This document shows, one piece after another, positions 1 through 9,509 of a DNA stretch of 64,000 bases. The stretch lies in NCBI RefSeq assembly GCF_003014755.1, contig NZ_PYAW01000005.1, positions 400,320 through 464,319 of the forward strand, written 5' to 3'. Source of the stretch: Chitinophaga niastensis. GTDB lineage: Bacteria > Bacteroidota > Bacteroidia > Chitinophagales > Chitinophagaceae. The notes under the pieces are model-generated. The model was not told the origin of the DNA. It saw nothing but the letters and a program-made list of their open reading frames with translations, and ran no database searches. The translations under genes were made by a program, and so were the position numbers. Each line of letters starts with the position of its first letter. Position 1 is the first letter of the stretch.

Positions 1-1694
1 ATGAGATTAGGACCCCATTTGGCGTATACTATTTCACCTGTTTGCCGGCAATCAGATGTAACCAATATCTTTAATGTATCCCAGGCATTTCCGACACTTG
101 CAGGATCGGTATATACTGCTGCGGCCACATCAAAAAAGAGGAATACAGAGTCATGTGCCTGCGGATCTATCACGGGTGTAATGAGATCATCTGCCTGATC
201 GTTGGTGTTGTAGCCGAGGTTACGCATCAGCGCCGAAGCGTTACTGTTTTTGCCTACGTTGCGGGCACGTTCCCAGGTAAAGCTGTGGTCGGGGTTGTAG
301 AGGTCCCAGCCCGGCGGTGGGAAGCTGTCGTTTTCAAAACCTTCTGCAAAAGGAAGCGTGGCTTCCGCATCATAACGGAAACGGCTGCTCGTGGTATCAT
401 TGGCGACGTTATCGTCGGGTAGTCCGTTTGGTGATTGTGTATAGGCTTTCAGGTCATAGATGCCAATGTTCACATCTGTGGCTGGTAAGGTAACGCTGGT
501 TTCCTGCAAACTGCCCAGGCTGCCCGTCCACCGATAGGGAACAAGCGGGCCGTTATTGAGCCTGTAATAGATGGTAACGGCTGTCAGCGTATGCGCGCCT
601 CTGTTGCGCATAGTAACTACCGGCTGCACATGGTTATTGCATATTTTGCCGTTGGGTGCTGCGACTGCCGTGAGCGAAGCATCTTCATTCAACAGGACAA
701 CCGGAACACAGCCATTAGAGGTGAGCAGCGTGCTGGTAATATTTTCCAGCACAAAGCGCATACGATCTGCTTGTCCGGCGGTAAAAAGGTGCATACAGGC
801 ATCATCGGTATAATCCATGTAGTTCATGAACATAATGCCGGGGAAGACAGTAGTGCAGTTATCCATCTTTGGAAAAGAAGGACATCCATAGGTATGATCT
901 CCCTGCAAAGGGGTATCGGCAATGCCATCGTCCAGTACACATCCGCCGTCATCATCTGCCCATATATGCTTTAAACCAAAATAGTGGCCTATTTCGTGGG
1001 TGGTGGTCCTGCCCAGGTTATATACAGGTCTTATGCTGCCGGTGGTACCAAAGGCAGTATATTGAATCACAACACCTTCCTGTTCTGCCGGATAACCAGT
1101 GCCGGGAGGTGCCGCTACACCAAGGTAATTGCCGGAGAGCCGTGTTACCCATATGTTGAGGTATTTACTGGTATTCCAGGCGTCAGAGCCGCCGGTGCTG
1201 TTGTATTTTACATCCGGACTGCCGTTGAGGATGGGAAAGCTTTGTCCTGCTGCGGTTTTAACACGCACAATGCCGGTGGTAGGCTCATCAGCGGGTGTCC
1301 GCTGTGCGAGGCAAAAATTAATCTTTGTATTGCCAATGATAGGCTGCCAAACGGGGGGGACCTGGCTGATATCAGCGTTGGTGCCGGTATAGTCGTGGTT
1401 AAGCACATCCAGTTGTGATAACACCTGTGCAACGGTTACGGCAGCCGTGTCGTCCATCACAATATGCACCACTACCGGAATGGTTACTGTTTGCGGAACA
1501 GCATCCGCTTTTACACGAAATTGCTGGCGTTGTTGCCCCAGCATCATCCTGTTTTCGTTGTTCTGTATGAGTTGTTGTAGTTGTGGGTGCTCTATTATCC
1601 GTTGCTGGAGGGCAGCAGCGGTACCGCATTTTCGCTGGGCGATAGCAGTGGCACAATAAAAAAAGGTAAAAAGGATAATGATAGAATTGCGCAA
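1..1694 (-). CDS. Secreted pappalysin-like (M43) zinc metalloprotease, 3' end outside window
   Basis: A single minus-strand reading frame runs from about 1694 off the left edge, about 564 residues visible. It carries a zinc-protease motif HEIGHYFGLKH (residues about 233-243) followed by a Met-turn MNYMDY near 290, the arrangement of pappalysin/M43 proteases; the C-terminal part is Ig-like/adhesion-type sequence with repeated GFEND-type segments. The frame has no ATG in front of a hydrophobic leader (IIILFTFFYCATAIAQ); an in-frame stop lies eight codons upstream, so TTG at 1694 is the only reasonable start and is an inference. Likely secreted and degrading extracellular protein. The true C-terminus, possibly a type IX sorting domain, is outside the window. 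Confidence 0.85.
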   Translation of the reverse strand, partial: MRNSIIILFTFFYCATAIAQRKCGTAAALQQRIIEHPQLQQLIQNNENRMMLGQQRQQFRVKADAVPQTVTIPVVVHIVMDDTAAVTVAQVLSQLDVLNHDYTGTNADISQVPPVWQPIIGNTKINFCLAQRTPADEPTTGIVRVKTAAGQSFPILNGSPDVKYNSTGGSDAWNTSKYLNIWVTRLSGNYLGVAAPPGTGYPAEQEGVVIQYTAFGTTGSIRPVYNLGRTTTHEIGHYFGLKHIWADDDGGCVLDDGIADTPLQGDHTYGCPSFPKMDNCTTVFPGIMFMNYMDYTDDACMHLFTAGQADRMRFVLENITSTLLTSNGCVPVVLLNEDASLTAVAAPNGKICNNHVQPVVTMRNRGAHTLTAVTIYYRLNNGPLVPYRWTGSLGSLQETSVTLPATDVNIGIYDLKAYTQSPNGLPDDNVANDTTSSRFRYDAEATLPFAEGFENDSFPPPGWDLYNPDHSFTWERARNVGKNSNASALMRNLGYNTNDQADDLITPVIDPQAHDSVFLFFDVAAAVYTDPASVGNAWDTLKILVTSDCRQTGEIVYAKWGPNL

Positions 1695-1804
1695 AAAAGT
1701 AAAATTTGATGTTGATCAGATGATTTTAGATTGCTATTATTTACCGGATTGTAAGATACGTTGCAGAAGTGAAAATATAGGAAAGGGACAGATAATAAGC
1801 AAAA

Positions 1805-1838
1805 AAAGAGCGTCCCGGTTTGATCCGGAACGCTCTTT
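1805..1838 (-). terminator. Intrinsic terminator after trxA
   Basis: Inverted repeat AAAGAGCGT (1805-1813) / ACGCTCTTT (1830-1838) with an inner CCGG/CCGG pair, followed on the minus strand by a T run (the A run at 1801-1807). It sits 21 bases past the trxA stop, in the right place to end the trxA transcript. Confidence 0.75.
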
Positions 1839-1858
1839 CAATCAGTTTTATATTACAA

Positions 1859-2176
1859 TTACATGTTGGCCTGTATTTTCTTTTCCAGTACGGATTTAGG
1901 CACAGCGCCTACCTGTTTGTCTACAACCTGACCACCTTTTACAAACAGGATAGCCGGGATGCTGGTGATACCGTAGTTTACGGATAATTGTGGATTCTGA
2001 TCCACGTTAACTTTTCCGATGTTTACTTTACCTGCGTAATCCTTAGACAGTTCTTCGATTACCGGACCGATAGCGCGACAAGGGCCACACCATTCTGCCC
2101 AAAAGTCAATAACAGTTAATTTATCGGAATCCAGAACTTCCGTTTGAAAATTCGCATCAGTGATTTCTAAAGCCAT
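1859..2176 (-). CDS. trxA: Thioredoxin
   Basis: Encodes 105 residues, the usual length of bacterial thioredoxin, with the redox motif WCGPC at residues 29-33, the cis-proline segment SIPAILFVKGG and a C-terminal amphipathic helix. It reduces disulfides in cytoplasmic proteins, using thioredoxin reductase as electron donor. The frame is open further upstream to 2260, but homology begins at MALEITDANF, so the ATG at 2174-2176 is taken. It lies downstream of dnaE on the same strand with about 100 bases between, and is followed by a strong terminator hairpin. Confidence 0.95.
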   Translation of the reverse strand: MALEITDANFQTEVLDSDKLTVIDFWAEWCGPCRAIGPVIEELSKDYAGKVNIGKVNVDQNPQLSVNYGITSIPAILFVKGGQVVDKQVGAVPKSVLEKKIQANM

Positions 2177-2280
2177 ATGATACTGTGATTTTAATGTTTT
2201 ATTAATGATTGTTTTGATTGCTGATTTCCAGTGTATAATCAAATCTTGATCCGGGTGCAAATTACTGCATTTTTGGCATC

Positions 2281-5200
2281 CTACTTATTGATTATCTCTA
2301 TATAGACATCAATATCCGGCTGTTTATACAGGAAACCCGCCAACTCGTCATTCATCTCAATATTTTTGTTGAAAGTATGCAGTTTTGCCTGTAGCTGTTC
2401 ATCCCGGTCGGTTAGCTGCAAATGCAGGATACTATTGCCCGGATAGCGGTTTACATTGTCTACCAGGAAATCAACGGTCTGACGGTTGAGGCTCTTAGGC
2501 ATCGTATTCAGGAACACCTGTTTGGTATGCGTTTTCTTTACTTCCTGCAACAGCTGAATGCTGCCCACTTTAAACTCGTACTCGTTATCATTAAAGCGCT
2601 TGGATTTAAAGCCACCATTGATAAAGAGGCAAAGACCGGGTTTCAGGTAAGGTGCAAAACGGATAAAGTCTTCACTCCACAAAGCAAACTCAAATTTGCC
2701 GGTGTAATCTTCAATGGTCATTACCCCAAACTGACGGTTGTTGCGGGAAATTCGTTCCTGTGCATTGGTAATATATACGGCCAGTCTGAAGTTACGCTCT
2801 CTTGAACGACCGCCACCGCCGCCGGGTTGGGCTATCTCTGTTTGATATTCTACCAGCTCCTGCACGGAATTCATGTGGTAGTGCTTCATTTCAAAGCGAT
2901 AATCATCCAGCGGATGACCGGAAATGTAGATACCTGTTACATCTCTTTCGTTATTCAGCTTCATGATCAGCGGCCATACATCGCAGGGCGCTATTTTTGG
3001 CGGTTCTACATCCGGCATATCATCGGCACCAAAAAGGCTGCCTACGTTGGAGGAACCGGCTGTTACCTGCTGCCCGAATTTTACAATCTTATCCAGACCA
3101 GTCAGTGTTTCACCTTCCGGTTTGTTAAAGTATTGTGCGCGGTGCAGTAGAGGGAAACAATCGAAAGCACCGGCCATCACCAGGGCTTCTATTGATTTTT
3201 TATTAACAGCGCGTTGATTTACGCGTTTGATAAAGTCAAAGATATTTTTGAAAGGACCTTCTCTTTTTCTTTCTTCCAGCAGATTTTCGATGGCGGCTTC
3301 GCCTACACCTTTTAATCCACCCAGGCCAAAACGTACCTGGCCCTGTTTGTTCACAGCAAAGCCTTTGAAGGATTCATTCACATCGGGCGGCAATACATCT
3401 ATGCCCATGCGTTTGGATTCTTCCATGAAGAAAGTGATCTTTTCAATGTTGCTGGCGCAGTTCAGTACCGCAGCCATATATTCTGCCGGGTAGTGGGCTT
3501 TGAGGTAAGCCGTTTGATAGGCTACGAAAGCGTAACAGGTAGAGTGGGATTTGTTGAACGCATAAGAGGCAAATGCTTCCCAGTCGGTCCACACTTTTTC
3601 ACAAACCTTGGGATCGTGGCCATTGCTGGCGCAGCCTTCCATGAATTGTGCCTTCATTTTATTCAGTACGGCAATCTGCTTTTTACCCATGGCTTTACGG
3701 AGTACATCCGCATCACCTTTGGAGAAGTTAGCCAGTTTCTGACTCAGCAACATCACCTGTTCCTGGTATACGGTGATCCCGTAGGTATCGTTCAGGTATT
3801 CCTCCATTACAGCCAGATCGTATTGTACAGGCTCCAATCCGTGTTTACGGCGGATAAAGGAGGGGATATACTCCAGCGGACCCGGACGGTACAAGGCGTT
3901 CATGGCAATCAGATCGTCGAATCTATCCGGCTTCAGTTCACGGAGGTATTTCTGCATACCGGGCGACTCAAACTGGAAGGTAGCGTTGGTTTCGCCTTTC
4001 TGATACAGGTCGTATGTTTTGGCATCGTCCAGCGGAATATTATCTATTTCAATGGAAAGACCGTGGTTCTGTCGAATCAGTTCCAGTGCGCCTTTGATGA
4101 TGGTAAGGGTTTTCAGCCCCAAAAAGTCCATCTTGATTACGCCGGCGGATTCGATGATGCTTCCTTCAAACTGGGTGACCAACAGGTCGGAATCCTTTGC
4201 AGTGGATACGGGAATGAGATCGTACAGGTCTTGCGGTGCAATGATGATACCCGCTGCGTGGATACCGGTATTACGAACGGACCCCTCCAGTACACAGGCT
4301 TCACGAAGCACTTCTCCCTGGAGATCATCTCCTTTGATCAGTTCCCGCAGCTTTTTCACATTTTCAATATCTTCTCCGGCGAGGCCTTCTTTATCGGCCA
4401 GGCTCTTTTCTCCTTCCAGCGGTGCGTTGAAGAGGCGGGCCAGCTGTATGCCCGGTTTATCCGGCACCAGTTTGGCGAGGGCATTGGAATCTATCAGGGG
4501 CAGGTCCATTACACGGGCCACGTCTTTGATGCTCATTTTAGCGGCCATTGTACCATAGGTGATGATTTGCGCCACCTGGTTACGGCCATATTTCTGTACT
4601 ACGTAGTCAATTACTTTCTGACGGCCTTCATCATCGAAGTCCGTATCAATATCGGGCATGCTCTTACGTTCCGGATTCAGGAAACGCTCAAACAGGAGGT
4701 TATACTTAATGGGGTCAATATTGGTGATACCTACACAATAGGCCACCGCGGAGCCGGCTGCAGAACCTCGTCCGGGGCCGATGAATACGCCAAGGTCGCG
4801 CCCCGCTTTGATGAAGTCGGCCACAATGAGGAAGTAACCGGCAAAACCCATGTTTTCGATTACCTGCAATTCAAAGTTGATACGTTCTTCCACTTCGGCG
4901 CTCATTCCCTGGTACCGGGTGCGGGCACCTTCAAAGGTAAGATGGCGCAGGTATTGATCCTGGGTGAAGAATTCTTTTGGAATAGGGAAGTTGGGCAGGA
5001 GAATATCTCTTTTGAGATCCAGCAGCTGTACTTTATCCACTATTTCGTTTGTATTGTCAATAGCTTGCGGCAGGTCATGAAACAATTTTGTCATTTCCTC
5101 CGTCGTCTTGAAATAGAACTGGTCGTTGTAAAACGCGAAGCGTCTGTTTTTTACCCCGGCATCATCATCTGAAAATTCTTTGTTGGTAGGTGTACTTTTC

Positions 5201-5922
5201 TTTTCACCGGTGTTGATACAAAGCAGGATATCGTGTGCATTGGCATCTGCCTGATCGACGTAGTGGGAGTCGTTGGATGCAATGATTTTTACATTGTATT
5301 TCTCTGCAAAGCGCAGCAGTACCACATTTACCTGGTCTTGTTCCGGAATGCCGTGGCGTTGCAGTTCTACGTAAAAATCATCTCCAAAAATATCCAGCCA
5401 CCAGCGGAATTCTTTTTCGCCTTCTTCTTCTCCTTTACGCAGGATCACTTTAGGAACGGATGCACCCAAACAACAGGTAGTTGCAATCAGTCCTTTATGA
5501 TATTGTAAAATCAGTTCTTTATCGATGCGCGGATACTTTCCGTACAACCCTTCCATGTAGCCGAGGGAACAAAGTTTGATAAGGTTACGATAACCTTCAT
5601 CATCTTTTGCCAGTAATACCTGGTGATAGCGGATATCTTTTTCTTCCCGGGTAAACGCGCGTTTATGGCGGTTTTCTACTACATAAAATTCACAACCAAC
5701 AATTGGTTTTACTTTGAGCCTTTTATCTTTCGGATCGCCTGGATTTAATTTATTGTTATATGCTTCTGCCACAAACTGGAATGCACCAAACATATTACCG
5801 TGGTCTGTAATCGCCAGTGCCGGCTGATTAGAAGACATGGCCTTTTTGTACAGCGATTTGATGTCTGCGGCGCCATCCAGTAAAGAGAATTGGGTATGTA
5901 CGTGTAAGTGGGAAAAATTCAT
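2281..5922 (-). CDS. dnaE: DNA polymerase III subunit alpha
   Basis: 1213 residues, typical of the DnaE1-type replicative polymerase. The N-terminal PHP domain starts at once (HLHVHTQFSLLDGA, residues 5-18). The catalytic palm shows PGRGSAAGSAVAY and the paired aspartates PDIDTDF near residue 421. The helix-hairpin-helix segment GLGGLKGVGEAAIENLL and an OB-fold (YTGKFEFALWSEDF) follow in the C-terminal third. It performs leading- and lagging-strand synthesis. The long antisense open frame over 3493-5172 is a coding shadow. Start at the ATG that opens the PHP domain; the upstream gap contains a long inverted repeat. Confidence 0.97.
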   Translation of the reverse strand: MNFSHLHVHTQFSLLDGAADIKSLYKKAMSSNQPALAITDHGNMFGAFQFVAEAYNNKLNPGDPKDKRLKVKPIVGCEFYVVENRHKRAFTREEKDIRYHQVLLAKDDEGYRNLIKLCSLGYMEGLYGKYPRIDKELILQYHKGLIATTCCLGASVPKVILRKGEEEGEKEFRWWLDIFGDDFYVELQRHGIPEQDQVNVVLLRFAEKYNVKIIASNDSHYVDQADANAHDILLCINTGEKKSTPTNKEFSDDDAGVKNRRFAFYNDQFYFKTTEEMTKLFHDLPQAIDNTNEIVDKVQLLDLKRDILLPNFPIPKEFFTQDQYLRHLTFEGARTRYQGMSAEVEERINFELQVIENMGFAGYFLIVADFIKAGRDLGVFIGPGRGSAAGSAVAYCVGITNIDPIKYNLLFERFLNPERKSMPDIDTDFDDEGRQKVIDYVVQKYGRNQVAQIITYGTMAAKMSIKDVARVMDLPLIDSNALAKLVPDKPGIQLARLFNAPLEGEKSLADKEGLAGEDIENVKKLRELIKGDDLQGEVLREACVLEGSVRNTGIHAAGIIIAPQDLYDLIPVSTAKDSDLLVTQFEGSIIESAGVIKMDFLGLKTLTIIKGALELIRQNHGLSIEIDNIPLDDAKTYDLYQKGETNATFQFESPGMQKYLRELKPDRFDDLIAMNALYRPGPLEYIPSFIRRKHGLEPVQYDLAVMEEYLNDTYGITVYQEQVMLLSQKLANFSKGDADVLRKAMGKKQIAVLNKMKAQFMEGCASNGHDPKVCEKVWTDWEAFASYAFNKSHSTCYAFVAYQTAYLKAHYPAEYMAAVLNCASNIEKITFFMEESKRMGIDVLPPDVNESFKGFAVNKQGQVRFGLGGLKGVGEAAIENLLEERKREGPFKNIFDFIKRVNQRAVNKKSIEALVMAGAFDCFPLLHRAQYFNKPEGETLTGLDKIVKFGQQVTAGSSNVGSLFGADDMPDVEPPKIAPCDVWPLIMKLNNERDVTGIYISGHPLDDYRFEMKHYHMNSVQELVEYQTEIAQPGGGGGRSRERNFRLAVYITNAQERISRNNRQFGVMTIEDYTGKFEFALWSEDFIRFAPYLKPGLCLFINGGFKSKRFNDNEYEFKVGSIQLLQEVKKTHTKQVFLNTMPKSLNRQTVDFLVDNVNRYPGNSILHLQLTDRDEQLQAKLHTFNKNIEMNDELAGFLYKQPDIDVYIEIINK

Positions 5923-5965
5923 CTGCTAATCTGTTTCGTCAAGCGGCAAAAGTAGGATAAAAAAG

Positions 5966-6224
5966 TCTGAACTGTGATTTTTATGATTAGTATGATTATC
6001 CTGATGAGCGAAGATCTAAGCGGGTATTGTCTGAACCAGGATTTTTAGGATTGAATGGATTACCCTGATGGGCGTTATGTTGTTTTATATTGAAGATATC
6101 CGCTAAAATCTACGCTTTGATCTTCGGCACCCATCAGGATAATCCATTCAATCCTAAAAATCCTGGTTCAGACAATCTCCACTCATCAGGATAATCACAA
6201 AAATCATAAAAATCACAGTTCAGA
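5966..6224. repeat. Long modular inverted repeat, B-type, between divergent genes
   Basis: About 260 bp folding back on itself between the 5' ends of dnaE and the NlpC/P60 gene, filling most of the 388-base gap 5923-6310. Left half holds two related units of about 45 bp (starting tctgaactgtgatttttatg and tctgaaccaggatttttagg); the right half holds their reverse complements in nested order. The turn is about 55 bases (gttatgttgttttatattg region). Same family as the copies at 23100, 24720 and, more distantly, 16270, 21188 and 27852. No ORF inside. Promoters for both flanking genes should lie at its edges. Confidence 0.9.
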
Positions 6225-6310
6225 TGATCTATGTTCTTAAGAATCATGAAAATCACAGTTTCGTAATTACTTAATAGTTTGTATTTTAGCAAAAATTTAG
6301 CCAGACGCTT

Positions 6311-6982
6311 ATGATTAGAGTAAAGGGACATCTTTGGGTGAAGTTATCGATTTGTGTATTGTCATTGAGTTCCTGCGCGTCTCTTCATAAAGGTACCGCT
6401 AAAAAAACGACGACTACGCCAACAACTGCTGACAACAGACATGCTGAGTTTATTGATGGCATTTCTACCGGTCGTAATAACCGCAACAATACTTCTTCCT
6501 ATAATAAAGATGTCAGCATCAGCAAAAATATAACCCGCGGCAGTGCCAACCTGGAGAACGCGCAGAGCTGGCAGTTTAAATATGCACAGGTACTGGACGT
6601 ACCCGTAGAAGAGGTGCTGAATCAACGGTTATATAGTTTTATTGAAGAATGGTGGGGCACCCCTTATCGTTTGGGAGGTAAAACCAGGAATGGGATTGAT
6701 TGTTCCGGTTTTGTGAATACATTGCTGAATGCTGTTTTTCAACTGAGCATGGCAGGAAGTAATTCTGTTCAACTTTATAACCAGGTAACAAGGCTTAGCT
6801 CCCGCGAACTGCATGAAGGCGACCTGGTATTCTTTAAGATTCATCACAAACGCGTCTCCCATGTAGGCATCTACCTGGAGAATGATAAATTTGTGCATGC
6901 CTCTACCAGCGCTGGTGTAATGATCAGTGACCTGAAAGAGCCTTACTGGAAAAAGTATTTTGCCGGCGGCGGAAGACTGTAG
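6311..6982 (+). CDS. NlpC/P60 family cell-wall lipoprotein endopeptidase
   Basis: 223 residues. The N-terminus is a lipoprotein signal with lipobox LSSC (about residues 19-22), then a low-complexity Thr/Asn linker. The C-terminal half is an NlpC/P60 (C40) domain: GTPYRLGG, the catalytic cysteine in GIDCSGF (Cys131), and the catalytic histidine in VSHVGIYL (His184), followed by FVHAST. Such enzymes cleave the peptide stem of peptidoglycan; anchoring would place it at the inner face of the outer membrane. Likely a single-gene unit; the next gene starts 89 bases later in a glycan cluster. Confidence 0.92.
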   Translation: MIRVKGHLWVKLSICVLSLSSCASLHKGTAKKTTTTPTTADNRHAEFIDGISTGRNNRNNTSSYNKDVSISKNITRGSANLENAQSWQFKYAQVLDVPVEEVLNQRLYSFIEEWWGTPYRLGGKTRNGIDCSGFVNTLLNAVFQLSMAGSNSVQLYNQVTRLSSRELHEGDLVFFKIHHKRVSHVGIYLENDKFVHASTSAGVMISDLKEPYWKKYFAGGGRL

Positions 6983-7071
6983 CTCCTCCACACATTTGTT
7001 TTATTGTTAATTTTATGCGATTTTTACCGTTTTAATTTACTAAACTGCCTGTGGCAGTATCTATCCGTATT

Positions 7072-8013
7072 ATGCAATTTGCTCCCATCGTATTATTCGT
7101 ATATAATCGTCCTGAACTGACCCTCAGCACGCTCGTGCATCTGAGTAAGAACAAAGAGGCAGGGGAGAGTACATTATATGTTTTTTGTGATGGTCCTAAA
7201 GAAGGCGCTTCACCGGAGCAACTGGCACTGGTAAAAAAAGCACGTGAAATAGTTCATCAGCAACAATGGTGTAAGGAAGTGATCGTCATGGAAGCGGAAA
7301 AGAATAAGGGGCTGGCTACTTCCGTCATTGATGGTGTTACGGAGATTATAAATAAACATGGTAAGGTGATAGTGCTGGAAGATGATCTGGCCGTATCACC
7401 TTTTTTTCTGCAATATATGAACGACGGGCTCACGAAATATGAGCACGACGAGAAAATGATTTGTATTCATGGTTATCTCTATCCCATTGAGATACCAGCA
7501 GATTATAAACCGGATACTTTTCTGATACACGATCCCGGCTGTTTGGGATGGGGCACCTGGACAAGGGCCTGGAATAAATTTGAAAGAGATACAGATAAAG
7601 TGATTGCGCAGATCAGTGAAAAAAAAGGATTAAAGGCGGAATTTGATTTCTGGGGCGGTTATCCTTTTTTCAGGATGCTGCATCAGCATAAAAAGGGGAA
7701 AGTGAGTTCCTGGGCTATCCGCTGGAGAGCCGCAGCCTATATACATGACATGCTTACACTTTACCCGGTAAAATCGCTGGTAAGACATGATGGCAATGTG
7801 GCAACTGCTACCCATCATTTTATGGAAGATGACTATACATATACAGAAATTTACCAGGACAGAATTCGGGTAGAAGATATTCCCGTAAATAATTACCTGT
7901 TAATAGAAAAGAAATTCGGGACTTTTCTAAGACGTAATGCCGGCATGACCATTCAGGCAAAAATCAGGAACAGGATTATAAAATACTGGAGAAAAATTAC
8001 GGGTAATGCTTAG
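7072..8013 (+). CDS. Glycosyltransferase, GT-A fold (GNT-I-like)
   Basis: 313 residues from the ATG at 7072; the frame also extends seven codons upstream to a GTG at 7051, but homology begins at MQFAPIVLFVYNRPEL. Shows a GT-A nucleotide-sugar pattern: LFVYNRPE at the N-terminus, LYVFCDGPK strand, NKGLATSVIDGV, and a DDD-like metal motif VLEDDLAVSP (about residues 104-113), then GCLGWGTWTRAWNKF, which is shared by a family of LPS/capsule sugar transferases. First gene of a six-gene cluster with overlapping ends, so probably acts on a surface glycan. Sugar donor and acceptor cannot be told. Confidence 0.85.
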   Translation: MQFAPIVLFVYNRPELTLSTLVHLSKNKEAGESTLYVFCDGPKEGASPEQLALVKKAREIVHQQQWCKEVIVMEAEKNKGLATSVIDGVTEIINKHGKVIVLEDDLAVSPFFLQYMNDGLTKYEHDEKMICIHGYLYPIEIPADYKPDTFLIHDPGCLGWGTWTRAWNKFERDTDKVIAQISEKKGLKAEFDFWGGYPFFRMLHQHKKGKVSSWAIRWRAAAYIHDMLTLYPVKSLVRHDGNVATATHHFMEDDYTYTEIYQDRIRVEDIPVNNYLLIEKKFGTFLRRNAGMTIQAKIRNRIIKYWRKITGNA

Positions 8014-8710
8014 GAAGATATTAAGAAGACTGAAAAGAAACATTATATCCCCGGTATCCTGGGAAAGTTTGAGAAGACTGGAACCGCTTTCCACCACCTT
8101 CGGCTTTGACAGAGGCACCCCCGTAGATCGTTATTATATAGAACAGTTTTTGAGCGCCAATAAGCACCTTATCCATAGCAATGTGCTGGAGATAGCAGAG
8201 AGCAATTATTCCAGGAAGTTTGGTGAAAATGTGAGCCGCTTTGAAGTATTGCATGTACAACCTGGTAAACAGGTAACCATACAAGGCGACCTGACTAATT
8301 ACGCATCTTTGCCGGCCAATCATATCGATTGTTTTATATGTACACAGACGTTTAATTTTATTTACGATTTTAAGACGGCTATAGCAGGTGCGCATTACCT
8401 GCTTAAACCAGGTGGTGTATTGTTAGCTACCTTAGCAGGCATTACCCAGCTATCTGCCTATGATATGAAGCAGTGGGGCGATTATTGGCGGTTTACCCCG
8501 CAATCGGCCACAAAAGTATTTGGTGAAATTTTTGGAGAGGAAAATATAGAGATAACATCGTATGGGAATGTACTTGCCTGCACTGCCATCCTGCAGGGGA
8601 TTGCAGCAGAGGAATTATCGGTAGCAGAGCTACAGCATAATGATCCTGTATACCCGGTAATTATCACCGTTAAAGCAAAAAAAGCATCACATGGGATTGA
8701 TCAGCGATAA
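8006..8710 (+). CDS. Class I SAM-dependent methyltransferase
   Basis: 234 residues, overlapping the preceding gene by 8 bases. The N-terminal FDRGTPVDRYYIEQFL segment is typical of methyltransferases found in polysaccharide clusters; the Rossmann core is visible as VLEIAESNYSRKFG (motif I, lacking the classic GxGxG), DCFICTQTFNFIYD (motif IV) and LLKPGGVLLATLAG (post-motif region), and WRFTPQSATKVF near the C-terminus. Likely methylates a sugar or lipid carrier intermediate in the surrounding glycan pathway. Substrate not inferable. Translationally coupled to both neighbours by overlaps. Confidence 0.85.
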   Translation: MLRKILRRLKRNIISPVSWESLRRLEPLSTTFGFDRGTPVDRYYIEQFLSANKHLIHSNVLEIAESNYSRKFGENVSRFEVLHVQPGKQVTIQGDLTNYASLPANHIDCFICTQTFNFIYDFKTAIAGAHYLLKPGGVLLATLAGITQLSAYDMKQWGDYWRFTPQSATKVFGEIFGEENIEITSYGNVLACTAILQGIAAEELSVAELQHNDPVYPVIITVKAKKASHGIDQR

Positions 8711-9500
8711 CCTGGGAAAGATCAAACAGGTTTTTAGCAATAAGTTTTACCGGGAGTATTTCCGTTTATATCGTAAGCATTACGGCCAACAGATACAGCA
8801 GATAGCACCCGCTTCTTTCCTGCACTATGATATCAATATTGTAGACGGATCTTCTTTTGTATACCAGTATAAAGAAATATTTTTCAGCCGCGTATACCAG
8901 TTTGAGAGCAGCAACAAAATACCTGTGATCTTCGACTGTGGCGCTAATATAGGGTTAAGCTGTATTTATTTTAAGTCACTGTACCCAGAAGCCCGCATTA
9001 CAGCCTTTGAAGCAGACCCGTTTATTGCCGGGGTGCTGAGCAGTAATATCAGTAAGAATAATTTGTCAGCTATCACAGTGGTAGCTAAGGCAGTATGGAC
9101 GAATGAAGAAAGCATTACTTTCTATAGTGACAATGCAGATGGCGGGAATGTTTTTGGAGGCAACGCAGGTGGCACTAAAGTGAACGTTCCAACGGTGAGA
9201 TTAAGGAGCATGCTGGAACAGGAAGGAACCATTGACTTTCTTAAAATGGACATAGAAGGCGCTGAGATAGCCGTGATAAAGGATTGCGATGGTGCTTTAT
9301 CCGGGGTGGACAATATTTTTATAGAATATCATTCCTTTAATAAAACACCACAGGGGCTCGGTGAAATACTGGAAACGCTGCAACGAAACGGGTTCAGGTA
9401 TTTTATTGAATCTGCCACTGAAAGAGCCATGCCGTTCATCAATAAAGCTACCGGAGAGGTGATGGACATGCAATTGAATATATTCGCCTATAAAATATAA
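8691..9500 (+). CDS. FkbM family methyltransferase
   Basis: 269 residues, overlapping the previous gene by 20 bases. The FkbM core is clear: IFDCGANIGLSCIYF (SAM-binding motif I), ARITAFEADPF (acidic residue binding SAM ribose), and FLKMDIEGAEIAVI, the diagnostic DIEGAE signature. FkbM enzymes O-methylate hydroxyls of sugars or polyketides. Located between another methyltransferase and a polysaccharide deacetylase, it most likely methylates a glycan. The 20-base overlap suggests coupled translation in a single operon. Confidence 0.92.
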   Translation: MGLISDNLGKIKQVFSNKFYREYFRLYRKHYGQQIQQIAPASFLHYDINIVDGSSFVYQYKEIFFSRVYQFESSNKIPVIFDCGANIGLSCIYFKSLYPEARITAFEADPFIAGVLSSNISKNNLSAITVVAKAVWTNEESITFYSDNADGGNVFGGNAGGTKVNVPTVRLRSMLEQEGTIDFLKMDIEGAEIAVIKDCDGALSGVDNIFIEYHSFNKTPQGLGEILETLQRNGFRYFIESATERAMPFINKATGEVMDMQLNIFAYKI

Positions 9501-9509
9501 TACATACTG

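Noticed and set aside
3493..5172. 559-residue open frame on plus opposite dnaE
   Set aside because: Antisense to conserved dnaE coding sequence; amino-acid make-up has no family resemblance. It is a codon-usage shadow.
7051..7071. GTG start seven codons upstream for the first glycosyltransferase
   Set aside because: Family similarity starts at the ATG at 7072; the upstream codons are not conserved-looking.
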